This document shows positions 36,691 through 45,729 of a stretch of 64,000 nucleotides of DNA, in pieces. Under the pieces are notes generated by a model that saw only the letters and a program-made list of their open reading frames with translations, had not been told where the DNA came from and searched no databases. The stretch is taken from contig CAKZGE010000007.1 in the NCBI GenBank assembly GCA_936914845.1, positions 86,585 to 150,584 of the forward strand, given 5' to 3'. Each line of letters opens with the position of its first letter. Position 1 is the first letter of the stretch. This DNA is from an uncultured Chloracidobacterium sp. (GTDB lineage: Bacteria > Acidobacteriota > Blastocatellia > Pyrinomonadales > Pyrinomonadaceae). Made by a program: the position numbers and the translations under genes.

Positions 36691-38856
36691 TTAATCGTCC
36701 GGCTGTTCGCCTTTGAGATACGTTTCTACCGCCTTCATCAGCGTTTCGGGGCCAAAAGGCTTGGTGATGTAGCCGGAGGTGCCGGCAAGCCGGCCGCGAA
36801 CCTTATCAAAAAAGCCGTCTTTGCCCGATATCATGACCACTGGCACATCTTTGGTTGCCGGATTTGAACGGATAAGTTTGCAAACCTGGTAACCGTCCAT
36901 TCTCGGCATGGTTATATCGAGAAGGATCAGGTCCGGGACGATCTCGCGAAGCTTGCTCATAGCCTCTACACCGTCGTTTGAGCAGACCACGTCGTGCCCT
37001 GATTTTTCCAGTTTTCCGGAAATAAGCTTGCGAACCGTCGGGCTGTCATCCACAACCAAGATCACCTTGCCTTTGGGCAGGTGCTCGGCATCTTCATCTT
37101 TTTTTTTAATTTCTTGCAGTCTTATGAGAAGAGCATTGACTTGGCCGGAGAGAACGATATTGTTCGGGTCGAGCTGCAAAGCCTCGTGGAGGCACTTATG
37201 CCCCGCTTCGAGATCGCGGAGATTTAGATAGGCAATGCCTAGCTTTGTAAGATCTTCGGCGGACATCGGAGTTTCTGTTCGGGAAGATTCCATCTTGGTA
37301 ATAGCCTTGCCCAGCAGGAATCTATCTGCCATTTGGTTGGCAAGCAGCATTTCAAGGTCGGAAAGGGTGAGCACCGCCAAACAGCCTTGACAAACGAACG
37401 CTTGGGGGTCGTTGCCGGTCGAACAGAAGGTGCAAAGAAGCAGATCTAATGATGCCGGGGTGCTTTCGGTCGCCGTTGGTGGTTGCTCCTCGCGGACTAT
37501 CGATTCTTCCGCCGGAGCGGTGTTTAGTTCCGGATCCTCAGTACGAACGGTATGTTCTTCGACGGGTTCAGCACTATCAACATCTTCGGATCCTGCCTGA
37601 AATTCGGGTTCCTGGACGTCATCAATGAATATCGTAGTTTCATACCCCGTCAGATTTTCCGCCGGTTCGGGAAGCGGTTCGAAATACGGCATGGGAATGC
37701 TGGATTCTCCGTTTTCGAAAGCGGGGCTTTCTGATGTTTCAGGAGCGGGCGATTCGCGAAGAGAGACCTCTTCGACATATTCGGCCGCTTTGATCTCGAT
37801 CTTTTCGGAAACATAATCGTCAAGCGGAGCAGAAGCGGGCGTCAGCTCTGTTTCGGCCTCTTCTACAGCAGCTTCGAGAAAAGCTCGGTTGTCATCGGCT
37901 TCCGGATCGGCCTCCGAATCGAATGGGGATGCTGAGCTTGCTTCAGCCATGCGGTTCAGGTCGGCAACATGCTGCTCGGGAAATTCAAGCTTTCCGGTAG
38001 GGGCCGGAGGCGTCTTTTGAACAGCGGCCGGAGCAGTTACCGAACTAACGATCGATGAAAGCGAATCGAACAGACTTCGTGCGGCAACATTTTCCGGTTC
38101 TATCTCTAATATATGGCGAAGCGCATCAAGTTTATCGCGGAATTCGACGCTGATATGAGACTTTAATTCCCAAGCTTCGATCGACCGCGGATTTTCTGCT
38201 AAGATCGCGTCAAGCAATTCATTTGCTTCGGTCGCATTGCCGCTAACTGCGGCCGAGCGGGCTTCTTCCAACAGCGACCTATTTACATCCGCAACGGCAT
38301 TTTCATAGGCTTCGCGGGCCTCCATATTGGAAGGGTTAATGGAAATGACCTTTTCCAAGTAGGCGATCTTGCCCTCTTGCGAATCGGCGATGGACGCCAT
38401 CCACAACCAGGCCATTTCGTTCTGTTGGTCGTGTTCCAGTGCTTGATCGAAATATCCGAGAGCCGCTTCGTTCTGGCCCGATTCAGCGGCATCGATCCCT
38501 CTTTGGACAAAGGTCTTCGCCAACAAAGAACGGGTAGCGGCCGTCCATTCGATGGCCCTTTGATTATGCGGATTTATGTCCAAAACGTTGGTGAGAAAGA
38601 CAAGTAATTCTTCGGGATACTCACTTATCGAAGCAAGCCAGAGCCACGTGCTTTCGCTGTCCGGCCGCAATTCGGATGCACGGATCAAGGCTGCCCGGGC
38701 TTTTGCTCGGTTTCCCGACTGGGCCGCCTTTATTCCTTCGCGTAGAAATTGGTCGGGGTCGGAATCATTTGTTTGGGAAACATTTTGCGGTACGGGGTCG
38801 TCCACAAACGGCATCGAGGAGGGCAAGGGGTCAAGTTCTAATCTCATAATGGACAT
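36691..38856 (-). CDS. TPR - zinc ribbon - PilG-like response regulator
   Basis: 721 aa. Residues 25-260 hold TPR units (REGIKAAQSGNRAKARAALI, RGIDAAESGQNEAALGYFDQ). An acidic, probably disordered linker rich in Glu/Pro spans about 290-470. A CxxC-x(n)-CxxC zinc-ribbon-like element follows (LCTFCSTGN...FVCQGCLAV, about 474-500). One more TPR comes next, and a receiver fills about 594-715: ILVVDDSPTVR, acceptor Asp in LILLDITMPRMDGY, and ISGKDGFFDKVRGR ... YITKPF. That last stretch closely follows PilG. It heads the operon; the ribbon and TPR probably localise or bind partners of the receiver output. Confidence 0.85.
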   Translation of the reverse strand: MSIMRLELDPLPSSMPFVDDPVPQNVSQTNDSDPDQFLREGIKAAQSGNRAKARAALIRASELRPDSESTWLWLASISEYPEELLVFLTNVLDINPHNQRAIEWTAATRSLLAKTFVQRGIDAAESGQNEAALGYFDQALEHDQQNEMAWLWMASIADSQEGKIAYLEKVISINPSNMEAREAYENAVADVNRSLLEEARSAAVSGNATEANELLDAILAENPRSIEAWELKSHISVEFRDKLDALRHILEIEPENVAARSLFDSLSSIVSSVTAPAAVQKTPPAPTGKLEFPEQHVADLNRMAEASSASPFDSEADPEADDNRAFLEAAVEEAETELTPASAPLDDYVSEKIEIKAAEYVEEVSLRESPAPETSESPAFENGESSIPMPYFEPLPEPAENLTGYETTIFIDDVQEPEFQAGSEDVDSAEPVEEHTVRTEDPELNTAPAEESIVREEQPPTATESTPASLDLLLCTFCSTGNDPQAFVCQGCLAVLTLSDLEMLLANQMADRFLLGKAITKMESSRTETPMSAEDLTKLGIAYLNLRDLEAGHKCLHEALQLDPNNIVLSGQVNALLIRLQEIKKKDEDAEHLPKGKVILVVDDSPTVRKLISGKLEKSGHDVVCSNDGVEAMSKLREIVPDLILLDITMPRMDGYQVCKLIRSNPATKDVPVVMISGKDGFFDKVRGRLAGTSGYITKPFGPETLMKAVETYLKGEQPDD

Positions 38857-39031
38857 CGTTTTTCGAAAAAGGATCGCTTTCCAGAATTCTGCAGGGGCCC
38901 CGGTGGTCTATTCGGAGCAAGCGGCTAGACGATTGCAAATACGGTGCCATGGAAGATCAGAAAAAAAGGAATGGAAACTAAAGGGTTTTAAGACTAAACT
39001 AACTCTTGAAAACGCCAGATCCTGATCTTTG

Positions 39032-39059
39032 TGACAAATTATGTCAGATCTGTTTGACA
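39032..39059. promoter_or_regulatory. TGACA/TGTCA operator-like palindromes
   Basis: Half-sites TGACA (39032-39036), TGTCA (39042-39046) and TGACA (39055-39059). The first two form an inverted repeat with a 5-nt spacer; the second and third form the opposite dyad with an 8-nt spacer. They lie 20-47 bp upstream of the flavoprotein start and in the divergent promoter space of the chemosensory operon. The binding regulator is unknown. Confidence 0.45.
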
Positions 39060-39078
39060 AAAAATCGCATTTTTCATT

Positions 39079-39999
39079 ATGGGTAAACTCAGAGACCACA
39101 ATTTCGATGTGATAATAATCGGCGGCGGGCCTGCCGGAATGGCTGCCGCCCTATGGTGTGACGAACTTGGCCGCGAAGCGCTTCTTTTGGAAAAAGAGTC
39201 CTCTCTCGGCGGTCAGCTGCACTGGATCCATAATCCGATCAGAAATTATCCCGGAAGGGAAGCGGTCGACGGCTCGGAAATGCTTGCATTCTTTAATGGA
39301 TCAATAGCGAAAAGAGGGTTCGTTCAACGGGTATCGAGCGCGGCGACGGCGGTTGATACGGACCGTCGGGTTGTGACGGCCGATTCCGGTGAGAAATATT
39401 GCGGTGAAAAGCTGTTGATCGCAACTGGTGTCCGGCGGCGTAAACTCGGTGTGCCGGGCGAAGAACGATTCGTTGGAAAGGGAATTGCTGCATCGGGTTC
39501 GAAAGACCCTACGGCGGCCGCAGGCAAACGAGTCGTGATCGTCGGCGGCGGCGACGCGGCTTTTGAAAATGCGCTGATATTGCGGCCATATGCCGCATCG
39601 ATCACCATTGTCCATCGCAGTGATAAGATCTCGGCTCGTCAAGAATTCCGTGAAAAGGTTGCGGCCGATCGATCTATTGAACTTCTGATCAACACGGAAG
39701 TGGCGGCGATAAACGGTGAAGATCGAGTTTCGGAGATCGTGCTCCGAAAATCTGAAAATGATGTCATAAAGCTGGCTGCCGACATGATCCTCCTCCGCAT
39801 TGGCGTTCAGCCGAACACCGAATTCCTGAGCGGCCAAGTAGATCTCGACGCTGGCGGTTACATCAGGGTTGACCGCTTCGGAAACACATCTGCACCGAAC
39901 ATTTACGCGGCCGGCGACGTCGCAAATCCTTTTTCTCTAACTCTTGCTACGGCTGTCGGTTCTGCCGTTACGGTTGTCAAAGCTCTTCCAAAAATCTGA
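39079..39999 (+). CDS. Thioredoxin-reductase-like FAD/NAD(P) oxidoreductase lacking the CxxC
   Basis: 306 aa with TrxB layout: FAD motif IIGGGPAGMAAAL (about 14), NAD(P) motif VIVGGGDAAFEN (about 155), and the C-terminal FAD motif NIYAAGDVAN (about 275). At the place where thioredoxin reductases carry the redox pair (CATC or CAVC, just before the NADPH motif) this protein reads GIAASGSKDPT, so the active-site cysteines are absent. It therefore cannot work as a classical TrxB; ferredoxin/flavodoxin-NADP reductase or another disulfide-independent activity is more likely. It stands alone, divergent from the chemosensory operon. Confidence 0.85.
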   Translation: MGKLRDHNFDVIIIGGGPAGMAAALWCDELGREALLLEKESSLGGQLHWIHNPIRNYPGREAVDGSEMLAFFNGSIAKRGFVQRVSSAATAVDTDRRVVTADSGEKYCGEKLLIATGVRRRKLGVPGEERFVGKGIAASGSKDPTAAAGKRVVIVGGGDAAFENALILRPYAASITIVHRSDKISARQEFREKVAADRSIELLINTEVAAINGEDRVSEIVLRKSENDVIKLAADMILLRIGVQPNTEFLSGQVDLDAGGYIRVDRFGNTSAPNIYAAGDVANPFSLTLATAVGSAVTVVKALPKI

Positions 40000-40171
40000 A
40001 TTTTATCCAGTTATTTCGATAATTTGCTGAAGGCGGCAATCTTTTCCGTTGCTCTAACTTCTTTGTTTGGCGAGGTTTCGGAGATATCTTTCCGGTCGGA
40101 ACGAAAAATGCATCAATGCTTAAAGCTAATATCTGGACAGATGAATCTTGTCCTATCAAATTGGAGGTTCA

Positions 40172-41905
40172 ATGAGATTTGATCAATTAAATAGACGATT
40201 TTTATCTTGGTCACTCGGAGCATTGCTTACATTTATATTTGTAGGTTCCGCGATGGCTCAGGGAACGAGCGCGATCAGCGGTGTCGTAGCAGACACTCAG
40301 GGGGCTGTGATCGGCGGGGCGACGGTTACTTTGACCAACCCATCGACGGGCTTTTCGCGCAGTGTGCAATCAAATGACAACGGCGGGTACACTTTTGCTT
40401 CCATTTTGCCCGATACATATACTCTGACGGTGGAGAAGGCCGGTTTCAAAAAGATCGAGCGCTCCGGCGTACAAGCATTGGTCGATAACCCGATCAGTGT
40501 CAACTTTGCCTTGGAGATCGGCGATATCGGTGAAACTGTTACAGTTACGGCCGATGGCATCGATTCTTTGGTAAACACGACCGATGCTTCGGTCGGAAAC
40601 AACTTTCAGTCGGCTCAGATCCTTCAACTGCCGACGGAGTCGCGAAATGTCGCCAACCTGCTGAGCTTACAGCCCGGTGTGACCAGCGACGGCTACGTCA
40701 ATGGCGGCCGCAGCGACCAAGCGAACATTACGCTAGACGGAGTGGACGTGAACGACCAGCAGCAGGGAATCGCTTTTTCTCCTGTTTTGCGTTTGATGGC
40801 TGAGGCCGTCGATGAATTCCGCGTTACCACATCGAACCCGAACGCCAGCATGGGACGTTCGTCCGGAGCTCAGGTTTCGCTGCTTTCGAAATCCGGAAGC
40901 AACAGCTTCACCGGAGCAGCTTTCTGGATGCCTCGCCGCACCTTCGGTTCGGCAAATGATTTTTTCAACAACAGAGCCGGCATTGAACGCCCAAATCTTG
41001 CCAGAGATGTCTTTGGCGGAGCTTTTGGCGGGCCGATCATTAAAGATAAGCTCTTTTTCTTGTATGCATATGAAGGATGGCGTGAAAATATTGAATCGCC
41101 TGTGACCCGCACGGTGCCTTTGGCATCCTTGGGACAGGGAATATTGAACCTCCGGAATGCAGACGGAAGCGTATCGACCCTAACTCAAGCACAGTTCAAT
41201 ACGGTCTTTGCTACTGCCGGTCAAAATCCGGCGGCATTGGCGGTTTTGGCGGGAGCGGCGGCAAGCTATCCGGCGAATGATTTTGAAAGCGGGTTGGGTG
41301 ACAACATCAACACGGCCGGATATCGTTTCAATGCGACAACGCCGTACGACCAAAATACCCACCAACTGCGGCTTGATTGGAATATCAATTCCAGCCAGCA
41401 GGCATTCTTCCGCCTCAACAAACAACACGATGTTTCCATCGGTGCACCAGCCTTTCCCGACACGGTCGCCCCTCAGCTTTGGGAGCACAATTCGGGATTA
41501 GCCTTTGGACACAATTGGATCATCGGCAACAACATGGCGAATAGTTTTCGCTATGGCCTGTCACGTCAAGCATTTACACAAGGCGGAGATTCTTCGCAAA
41601 ATGCTATCTCCTTCCGTTTCGTATTTGCCCCTCAGCTGTTTCAATACGGTTTGAGCCGCGTGACGCCCGTACACAACTTTACGGATGATTTCACATGGAC
41701 GAAGGGTTCTCATACCATTCAGTTCGGCGGTAACGTGCGTTTCATTACCAACAAGCGCGTAGATAACGGCCCGGCTTATGATAACGCGGTTATCAACCCG
41801 TCGTACTATGCAAGCTCCGGCCGGTCGCTTTTGAATCCGCTTGTTGCGGCAGGATATCCGATCTTGAACTCAAATGTTCTTAACCAGGCTGCGTTGCTTC
41901 GTTGA
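40172..41905 (+). CDS. Oar-like TonB-dependent receptor, N-terminal part (frameshifted gene)
   Basis: 577 aa from the ATG at 40172 with a TTGGAGG ribosome site. Signal peptide about 1-31 (SAMAQ). Residues 35-125 are a carboxypeptidase-regulatory-like domain (SAISGVVADTQGAVIGGATV). The plug region follows (about 135-260; RNVANLLSLQPGV, ANITLDGVDVNDQQ, SMGRSSGAQVSLLSKSGSNSFTG), then the first part of the barrel. The frame ends abruptly at TGA 41903-41905, and the barrel continues in another frame from about 41884. Gene plus continuation equal about 1230 aa, normal for this family of large receptors that take up carbohydrates, peptides or chelates. Ligand unknown. Confidence 0.85.
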   Translation: MRFDQLNRRFLSWSLGALLTFIFVGSAMAQGTSAISGVVADTQGAVIGGATVTLTNPSTGFSRSVQSNDNGGYTFASILPDTYTLTVEKAGFKKIERSGVQALVDNPISVNFALEIGDIGETVTVTADGIDSLVNTTDASVGNNFQSAQILQLPTESRNVANLLSLQPGVTSDGYVNGGRSDQANITLDGVDVNDQQQGIAFSPVLRLMAEAVDEFRVTTSNPNASMGRSSGAQVSLLSKSGSNSFTGAAFWMPRRTFGSANDFFNNRAGIERPNLARDVFGGAFGGPIIKDKLFFLYAYEGWRENIESPVTRTVPLASLGQGILNLRNADGSVSTLTQAQFNTVFATAGQNPAALAVLAGAAASYPANDFESGLGDNINTAGYRFNATTPYDQNTHQLRLDWNINSSQQAFFRLNKQHDVSIGAPAFPDTVAPQLWEHNSGLAFGHNWIIGNNMANSFRYGLSRQAFTQGGDSSQNAISFRFVFAPQLFQYGLSRVTPVHNFTDDFTWTKGSHTIQFGGNVRFITNKRVDNGPAYDNAVINPSYYASSGRSLLNPLVAAGYPILNSNVLNQAALLR

Positions 41906-43866
41906 TAGGCAGGTTCAGCCAATACACCGCCAACTACAACTACGGTTTGGACGGCAGTGTTTTGAATGCCGGAACTGCTATCGAACGAGAATTTGCCACG
42001 GAAGAATACGATGCATACATCCAAGATGCGTGGAAAGTAAGATCAAACCTGACGGTGAATCTTGGACTCCGCTATGGGCTTAGCCGTCCTGTCTATGAGA
42101 AGAACGGTTACCAGATCCGTCCGGTCACTCCGCTCGGTCAATATTTTGACGACCGAAAGTTCTATTCAGAAAGCGGCGTTCCGTACAATCAACTTATCAA
42201 TTTCGAGCTTGCGGGCCCGAGAAATGATAAGCCGGGTTTTTACGAATTCGATAAGAACAATTTCCAGCCGCGTGTGTCGGCTGCTTGGTCGCCGAATTTC
42301 AAATCCGGATTTTGGAGCAAACTGTTTGGAAAGAACAGCGAATCAGTTTTCCGCGGTGGTTTTGCGATCACCAATGATTATTTCGGTCAGCAGCTTGCCG
42401 TTACTTTCAATCGGTTAAGCACTCTCGGTTTTCTGACCTCTGATACAATTGCTCCGAATACCTATAATGTCGGATCAAGTCTTGGCCCCTTGTTCACCGG
42501 TTTCGGTCAAACCGTCAAAACGATGCCCGGAATGGCTCCTTTGACAAATCGTTTTGAAACACCGGCAGATGAGGATACGCGAATCGAATCTTCACTTGAT
42601 TCGACGCTAGTTTCTCCGACCAATTATAGTCTTACCTTCACCTTCGGCCGCAAATTGCCGAAAGGGCTATACATCGAAGCGTCGTATGTCGGCCGCAAAG
42701 CCCGCAATTTGTTGATCGAACGCGACATAATGATGCCGAACAATTTGGTCGATCCGGCGTCCGGCATGGATTGGAATACCGCCGCCGGCATGTTGTACGA
42801 TCAGTTCTACGCGGGAACCCCGATCGGCTCGATCCAAGCGATCCCGTATTTCGAGAATCTGTTCCCGGGATTGGCAGCCGCCTTTGGCCGCCCCAATTCT
42901 ACACAGGCAGTGATGGAGATCAACCGCGACTATGCGTACGGTGATTGGACCTATCTGCAGTATGCATTGGACGACGATGTTTGGACCGGCAACGGAGATT
43001 GGTCGAACTTTTTCTATCAGCCTCAGTATGCAGCATTTTCGGCATTCAGCACGAAAGGCCGCTCTGATTATCACGGCGGAAGCATTTCTGTTCGCCAGCG
43101 TTTGGGACAATCTCTCTGGTACGATTTCAACTATACGTTTTCGAAATCGATGGATGATGCGTCCGGATTGCAACGTTCAGGTTCATATGGAGCAGCTTTC
43201 ATTCTGAACTCGCTTCGTCCGCAAGACAGCTATTCCCTGTCTGATTTCGATACTCGTCACATCATCACCGCGAATGCATTGTTCCAGTTGCCCTTCGGCC
43301 GCGGCAAGGCATTTTTCTCGGATATGAATAAGTGGCAGGACGCCTTTTTGGGCGGATGGCAGCTGGGTGGTGTGTTCCGATGGAATTCGGCTCGGCCTAT
43401 CAGCAATTTGACGGATCTTGCCGGTTGGGCGACGAACTGGCAGCTGCGTTCGTCGGCCGTTCGTACACGAGCTATCCGCACCTCGCCCAATCGGGGCGGA
43501 GCATCGCCGGCGAATTTGTTCAGCGATCTCGAAGCTCTGCGTTTGTCGTTGCGTCCGGCTCGTCCGGGTGAAACGGGAGACCGGAACATCTTCTTTGGCA
43601 ACCCATTTTCGGTTACTGATATGAACCTTGGAAAGACCTTTTCAATGCCTTGGAGCGAAAAACATAAGCTTCAATTCCGTTGGGAAGTTTTCAATGTCTT
43701 TAATCAACAGTACCTGGATGAGAATTCTATCAACGCATTCAGCATTTCGCCGGTTGATCCCTACGATTCTTCTTCTTCGTCAAGCTTAACAGCTGGAACC
43801 GGCGAATTTAGCGGAATTAAGGGTTACACTCGTCGTATGCAGTTCGTGCTGCGATATTCATTCTAA
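41902..43866 (+). CDS. Oar-like TonB-dependent receptor, C-terminal barrel (frameshifted gene)
   Basis: 654 aa, lacking signal and plug; it is the continuation of the preceding frame rather than a separate gene. The frame is open from 41884 and opens with IGRFSQYTANYNYG. Barrel features include NVDNGPAY-type loops upstream, then TVNLGLRYGLSRPVYE, FQPRVSAAWSP, LPKGLYIEASYVGRKARN and the terminal strand MQFVLRYSF ending in Phe, as expected for BAM recognition. Adding a single G near 41896 (TTGCTTCG to TTGGCTTCG) would join the parts as NQAALASLIGRF. Either a real inactivating deletion or a sequence error. Confidence 0.82.
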   Translation: MIGRFSQYTANYNYGLDGSVLNAGTAIEREFATEEYDAYIQDAWKVRSNLTVNLGLRYGLSRPVYEKNGYQIRPVTPLGQYFDDRKFYSESGVPYNQLINFELAGPRNDKPGFYEFDKNNFQPRVSAAWSPNFKSGFWSKLFGKNSESVFRGGFAITNDYFGQQLAVTFNRLSTLGFLTSDTIAPNTYNVGSSLGPLFTGFGQTVKTMPGMAPLTNRFETPADEDTRIESSLDSTLVSPTNYSLTFTFGRKLPKGLYIEASYVGRKARNLLIERDIMMPNNLVDPASGMDWNTAAGMLYDQFYAGTPIGSIQAIPYFENLFPGLAAAFGRPNSTQAVMEINRDYAYGDWTYLQYALDDDVWTGNGDWSNFFYQPQYAAFSAFSTKGRSDYHGGSISVRQRLGQSLWYDFNYTFSKSMDDASGLQRSGSYGAAFILNSLRPQDSYSLSDFDTRHIITANALFQLPFGRGKAFFSDMNKWQDAFLGGWQLGGVFRWNSARPISNLTDLAGWATNWQLRSSAVRTRAIRTSPNRGGASPANLFSDLEALRLSLRPARPGETGDRNIFFGNPFSVTDMNLGKTFSMPWSEKHKLQFRWEVFNVFNQQYLDENSINAFSISPVDPYDSSSSSSLTAGTGEFSGIKGYTRRMQFVLRYSF

Positions 43867-43892
43867 TTCTGATCTTTTATCAGAATTCTACA

Positions 43893-43928
43893 GGCCGGAG
43901 GCAAGTACTCCGGCCTTTTTCTTTTTTA
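43893..43928 (+). terminator. Strong intrinsic terminator after the TonB receptor
   Basis: Perfect 8-bp stem GGCCGGAG (43893-43900) / CTCCGGCC (43908-43915) with the 7-nt loop GCAAGTA, followed by TTTTTCTTTTTTATTTT. It sits 27 bp after the receptor stop and before the convergent phosphatase gene. Confidence 0.93.
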
Positions 43929-43951
43929 TTTTGGATTGGAAATGTGATCTT

Positions 43952-44614
43952 CTATCGGGCCGCGAAAGAATCGTTGCCGGTAGTTTCGACAAGGTGGCGT
44001 GTATCATTGATCGCAAGCACCCGAATATTGCGGCGGCTTCGGATCTCGAAACGATTTACGGCGCAGTTTGATGTTATGAGCCACGGCGTGGTTTTTGTCG
44101 AACGGTGTATTGCACCAAGCAAATGGAGCGTAAGGAAACAGATTGCACCGGTGTGGGAGTAAATAGCGATACGGCCCCCTGCATTTTCACGCAGAATGGA
44201 CCACAGACGCTCCGTGCTGCGATCTACGAGTTGACGGTAGCTTTCGCCGCCGCTGATGACATGCTGGATATTTCGGTTAACTAGTGCGTAATAGTCTTTC
44301 GGATACTTCTCTCGGCTTTCGTCAAAGGTCAGTCCTTCGAGAACACCTACATTACGTTCCCGAAACGCGGGTTCACGGAAAACCTCTAACCCCAGGCGTT
44401 CGGCCAGCGGGCCTGCCGAAGAAACCGCTCGAAGCAGATCGCTTGAATATATGTGGGTTATCTTTTCCTTGGCAAGCGCCGCCGCAGTTCGTTCCGCTTG
44501 CCGCATGCCGAGTTCAGAAAGCGGTGTTGGGCCATGACCGCCGAACCGGCCTTCGACATTGCCGGCCGATTGCCCGTGGCGTACTAAATATAGACGTGTA
44601 AGCGGTACTTTCAA
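43952..44614 (-). CDS. Histidine phosphatase family protein (phosphoglycerate mutase-like)
   Basis: 220 aa. The catalytic RHG motif is in YLVRHGQSAGNVEGR (His about 12). The second conserved Arg lies in SSDLLRAVSSA (about 62), the acid in ERNVGVLEGLTFDE (about 90), and the second catalytic His in IYSHTGAICFL (about 153). The family covers cofactor-dependent phosphoglycerate mutases and many phosphatases (CobC, GpmB); sequence alone does not separate these. CobC activity is conceivable because B12 uptake is encoded nearby, but the genes are 33 kb apart. It lies 18 bp downstream of prfA. Confidence 0.85.
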   Translation of the reverse strand: MKVPLTRLYLVRHGQSAGNVEGRFGGHGPTPLSELGMRQAERTAAALAKEKITHIYSSDLLRAVSSAGPLAERLGLEVFREPAFRERNVGVLEGLTFDESREKYPKDYYALVNRNIQHVISGGESYRQLVDRSTERLWSILRENAGGRIAIYSHTGAICFLTLHLLGAIHRSTKTTPWLITSNCAVNRFEIRSRRNIRVLAINDTRHLVETTGNDSFAAR

Positions 44615-44631
44615 AATAGGATGCTATCCTG

Positions 44632-45708
44632 CTAAGCAGCAGCGGCCTCTGCTTTCAATTTCTCGGTCTGATAATGGGTGGTCAATGCATCAATGAATTC
44701 CTGTAGCTGACCGTCCAGCACCAGGTCAAGTTGATGAACGGTCAAACCGATGCGGTGGTCGGTGACTCTATTTTCCTTAAAATTGTATGTACGGATCTTT
44801 TCAGAGCGGTCACCGCTACCGACCATGGATTTTCGTTCTGCGGACAGCTCGTCGTGCTGGCGCTGTTCTTCAAGTTCCTGCAGCCGGGCCCGCAAGATGC
44901 GCATTGCCTTTTCCTTATTCTTGATCTGTGACTTTTCGTCCTGCATTGAAACTACTACGTTCGTCGGTAAATGGGTGAGGCGAACTGCCGAATATGTCGT
45001 ATTGACGGACTGGCCTCCGGGACCGGAAGAGCAGAAATAATCAACGCGAAGGTCTTTCGGGTCGATCTGAACGTCAACTTCCTCGGCTTCCGGCAGTACG
45101 GCAACGGTAATTGCGGACGTGTGAATGCGTCCGCTGGTTTCGGTCTGAGGAACACGCTGGACGCGATGGACACCGGATTCATATCGGAGTTTGGAATAGA
45201 CCTTATCGCCTTCAATGACGGCGACCGCATCTTTGATACCACCAACGCCCGTATCTGCGGCCTCCATTACCTCCATTTTCCACCCTTGGCGTTCCGCATA
45301 TCGAGCGTACATCCGCAAGATCTCTGCCGCAAACAAGGTGGCTTCGTCGCCGCCGGTTCCCGCCCGAATTTCCAGAATTACGTTCTTTTCGTCGTTGGGA
45401 TCCTTCGGCAACAGCAGTATCTTCAGTTCTTCCTCGGCCGGCGGCAATTTAGCCTCGATCTCTTCGACTTCGGCCCACGCCATTTCCTTCATTTCATCGT
45501 CATCAGCCGCTTCTGCGAGTTCCTTAGCACCGGTCAGGTCCGCGCGCAGTTTTTTGACCTCGCGATATTTTTCGACGATCTCGCCCAGCGAACGGTGCTG
45601 CTTCATCGCCCGCGTATATTCTTTCATGTCGGACATGATCTCCGGCGAAGATATTTGCGCCGTCAGGTCCTCAAACGTCTTTTCTATTTGTGCTAACTTT
45701 TCAAACAT
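44632..45708 (-). CDS. prfA: Peptide chain release factor 1
   Basis: 358 aa. The GGQ peptidyl-hydrolysis motif is in SSGPGGQSVNTTYSA (about 230). The codon-recognition tripeptide is PQT in RVQRVPQTETSG (about 185; PxT is the RF1 signature, while RF2 has SPF). GTGGDEATLFA at about 117 is also conserved. RF1 reads UAA and UAG stops. It lies downstream of the DUF1385 gene and rpmE, a gene order shared by many phyla, which supports the start and assignment. Confidence 0.97.
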   Translation of the reverse strand: MFEKLAQIEKTFEDLTAQISSPEIMSDMKEYTRAMKQHRSLGEIVEKYREVKKLRADLTGAKELAEAADDDEMKEMAWAEVEEIEAKLPPAEEELKILLLPKDPNDEKNVILEIRAGTGGDEATLFAAEILRMYARYAERQGWKMEVMEAADTGVGGIKDAVAVIEGDKVYSKLRYESGVHRVQRVPQTETSGRIHTSAITVAVLPEAEEVDVQIDPKDLRVDYFCSSGPGGQSVNTTYSAVRLTHLPTNVVVSMQDEKSQIKNKEKAMRILRARLQELEEQRQHDELSAERKSMVGSGDRSEKIRTYNFKENRVTDHRIGLTVHQLDLVLDGQLQEFIDALTTHYQTEKLKAEAAAA

Positions 45709-45729
45709 AATTAATTATTAATTCGTTTT

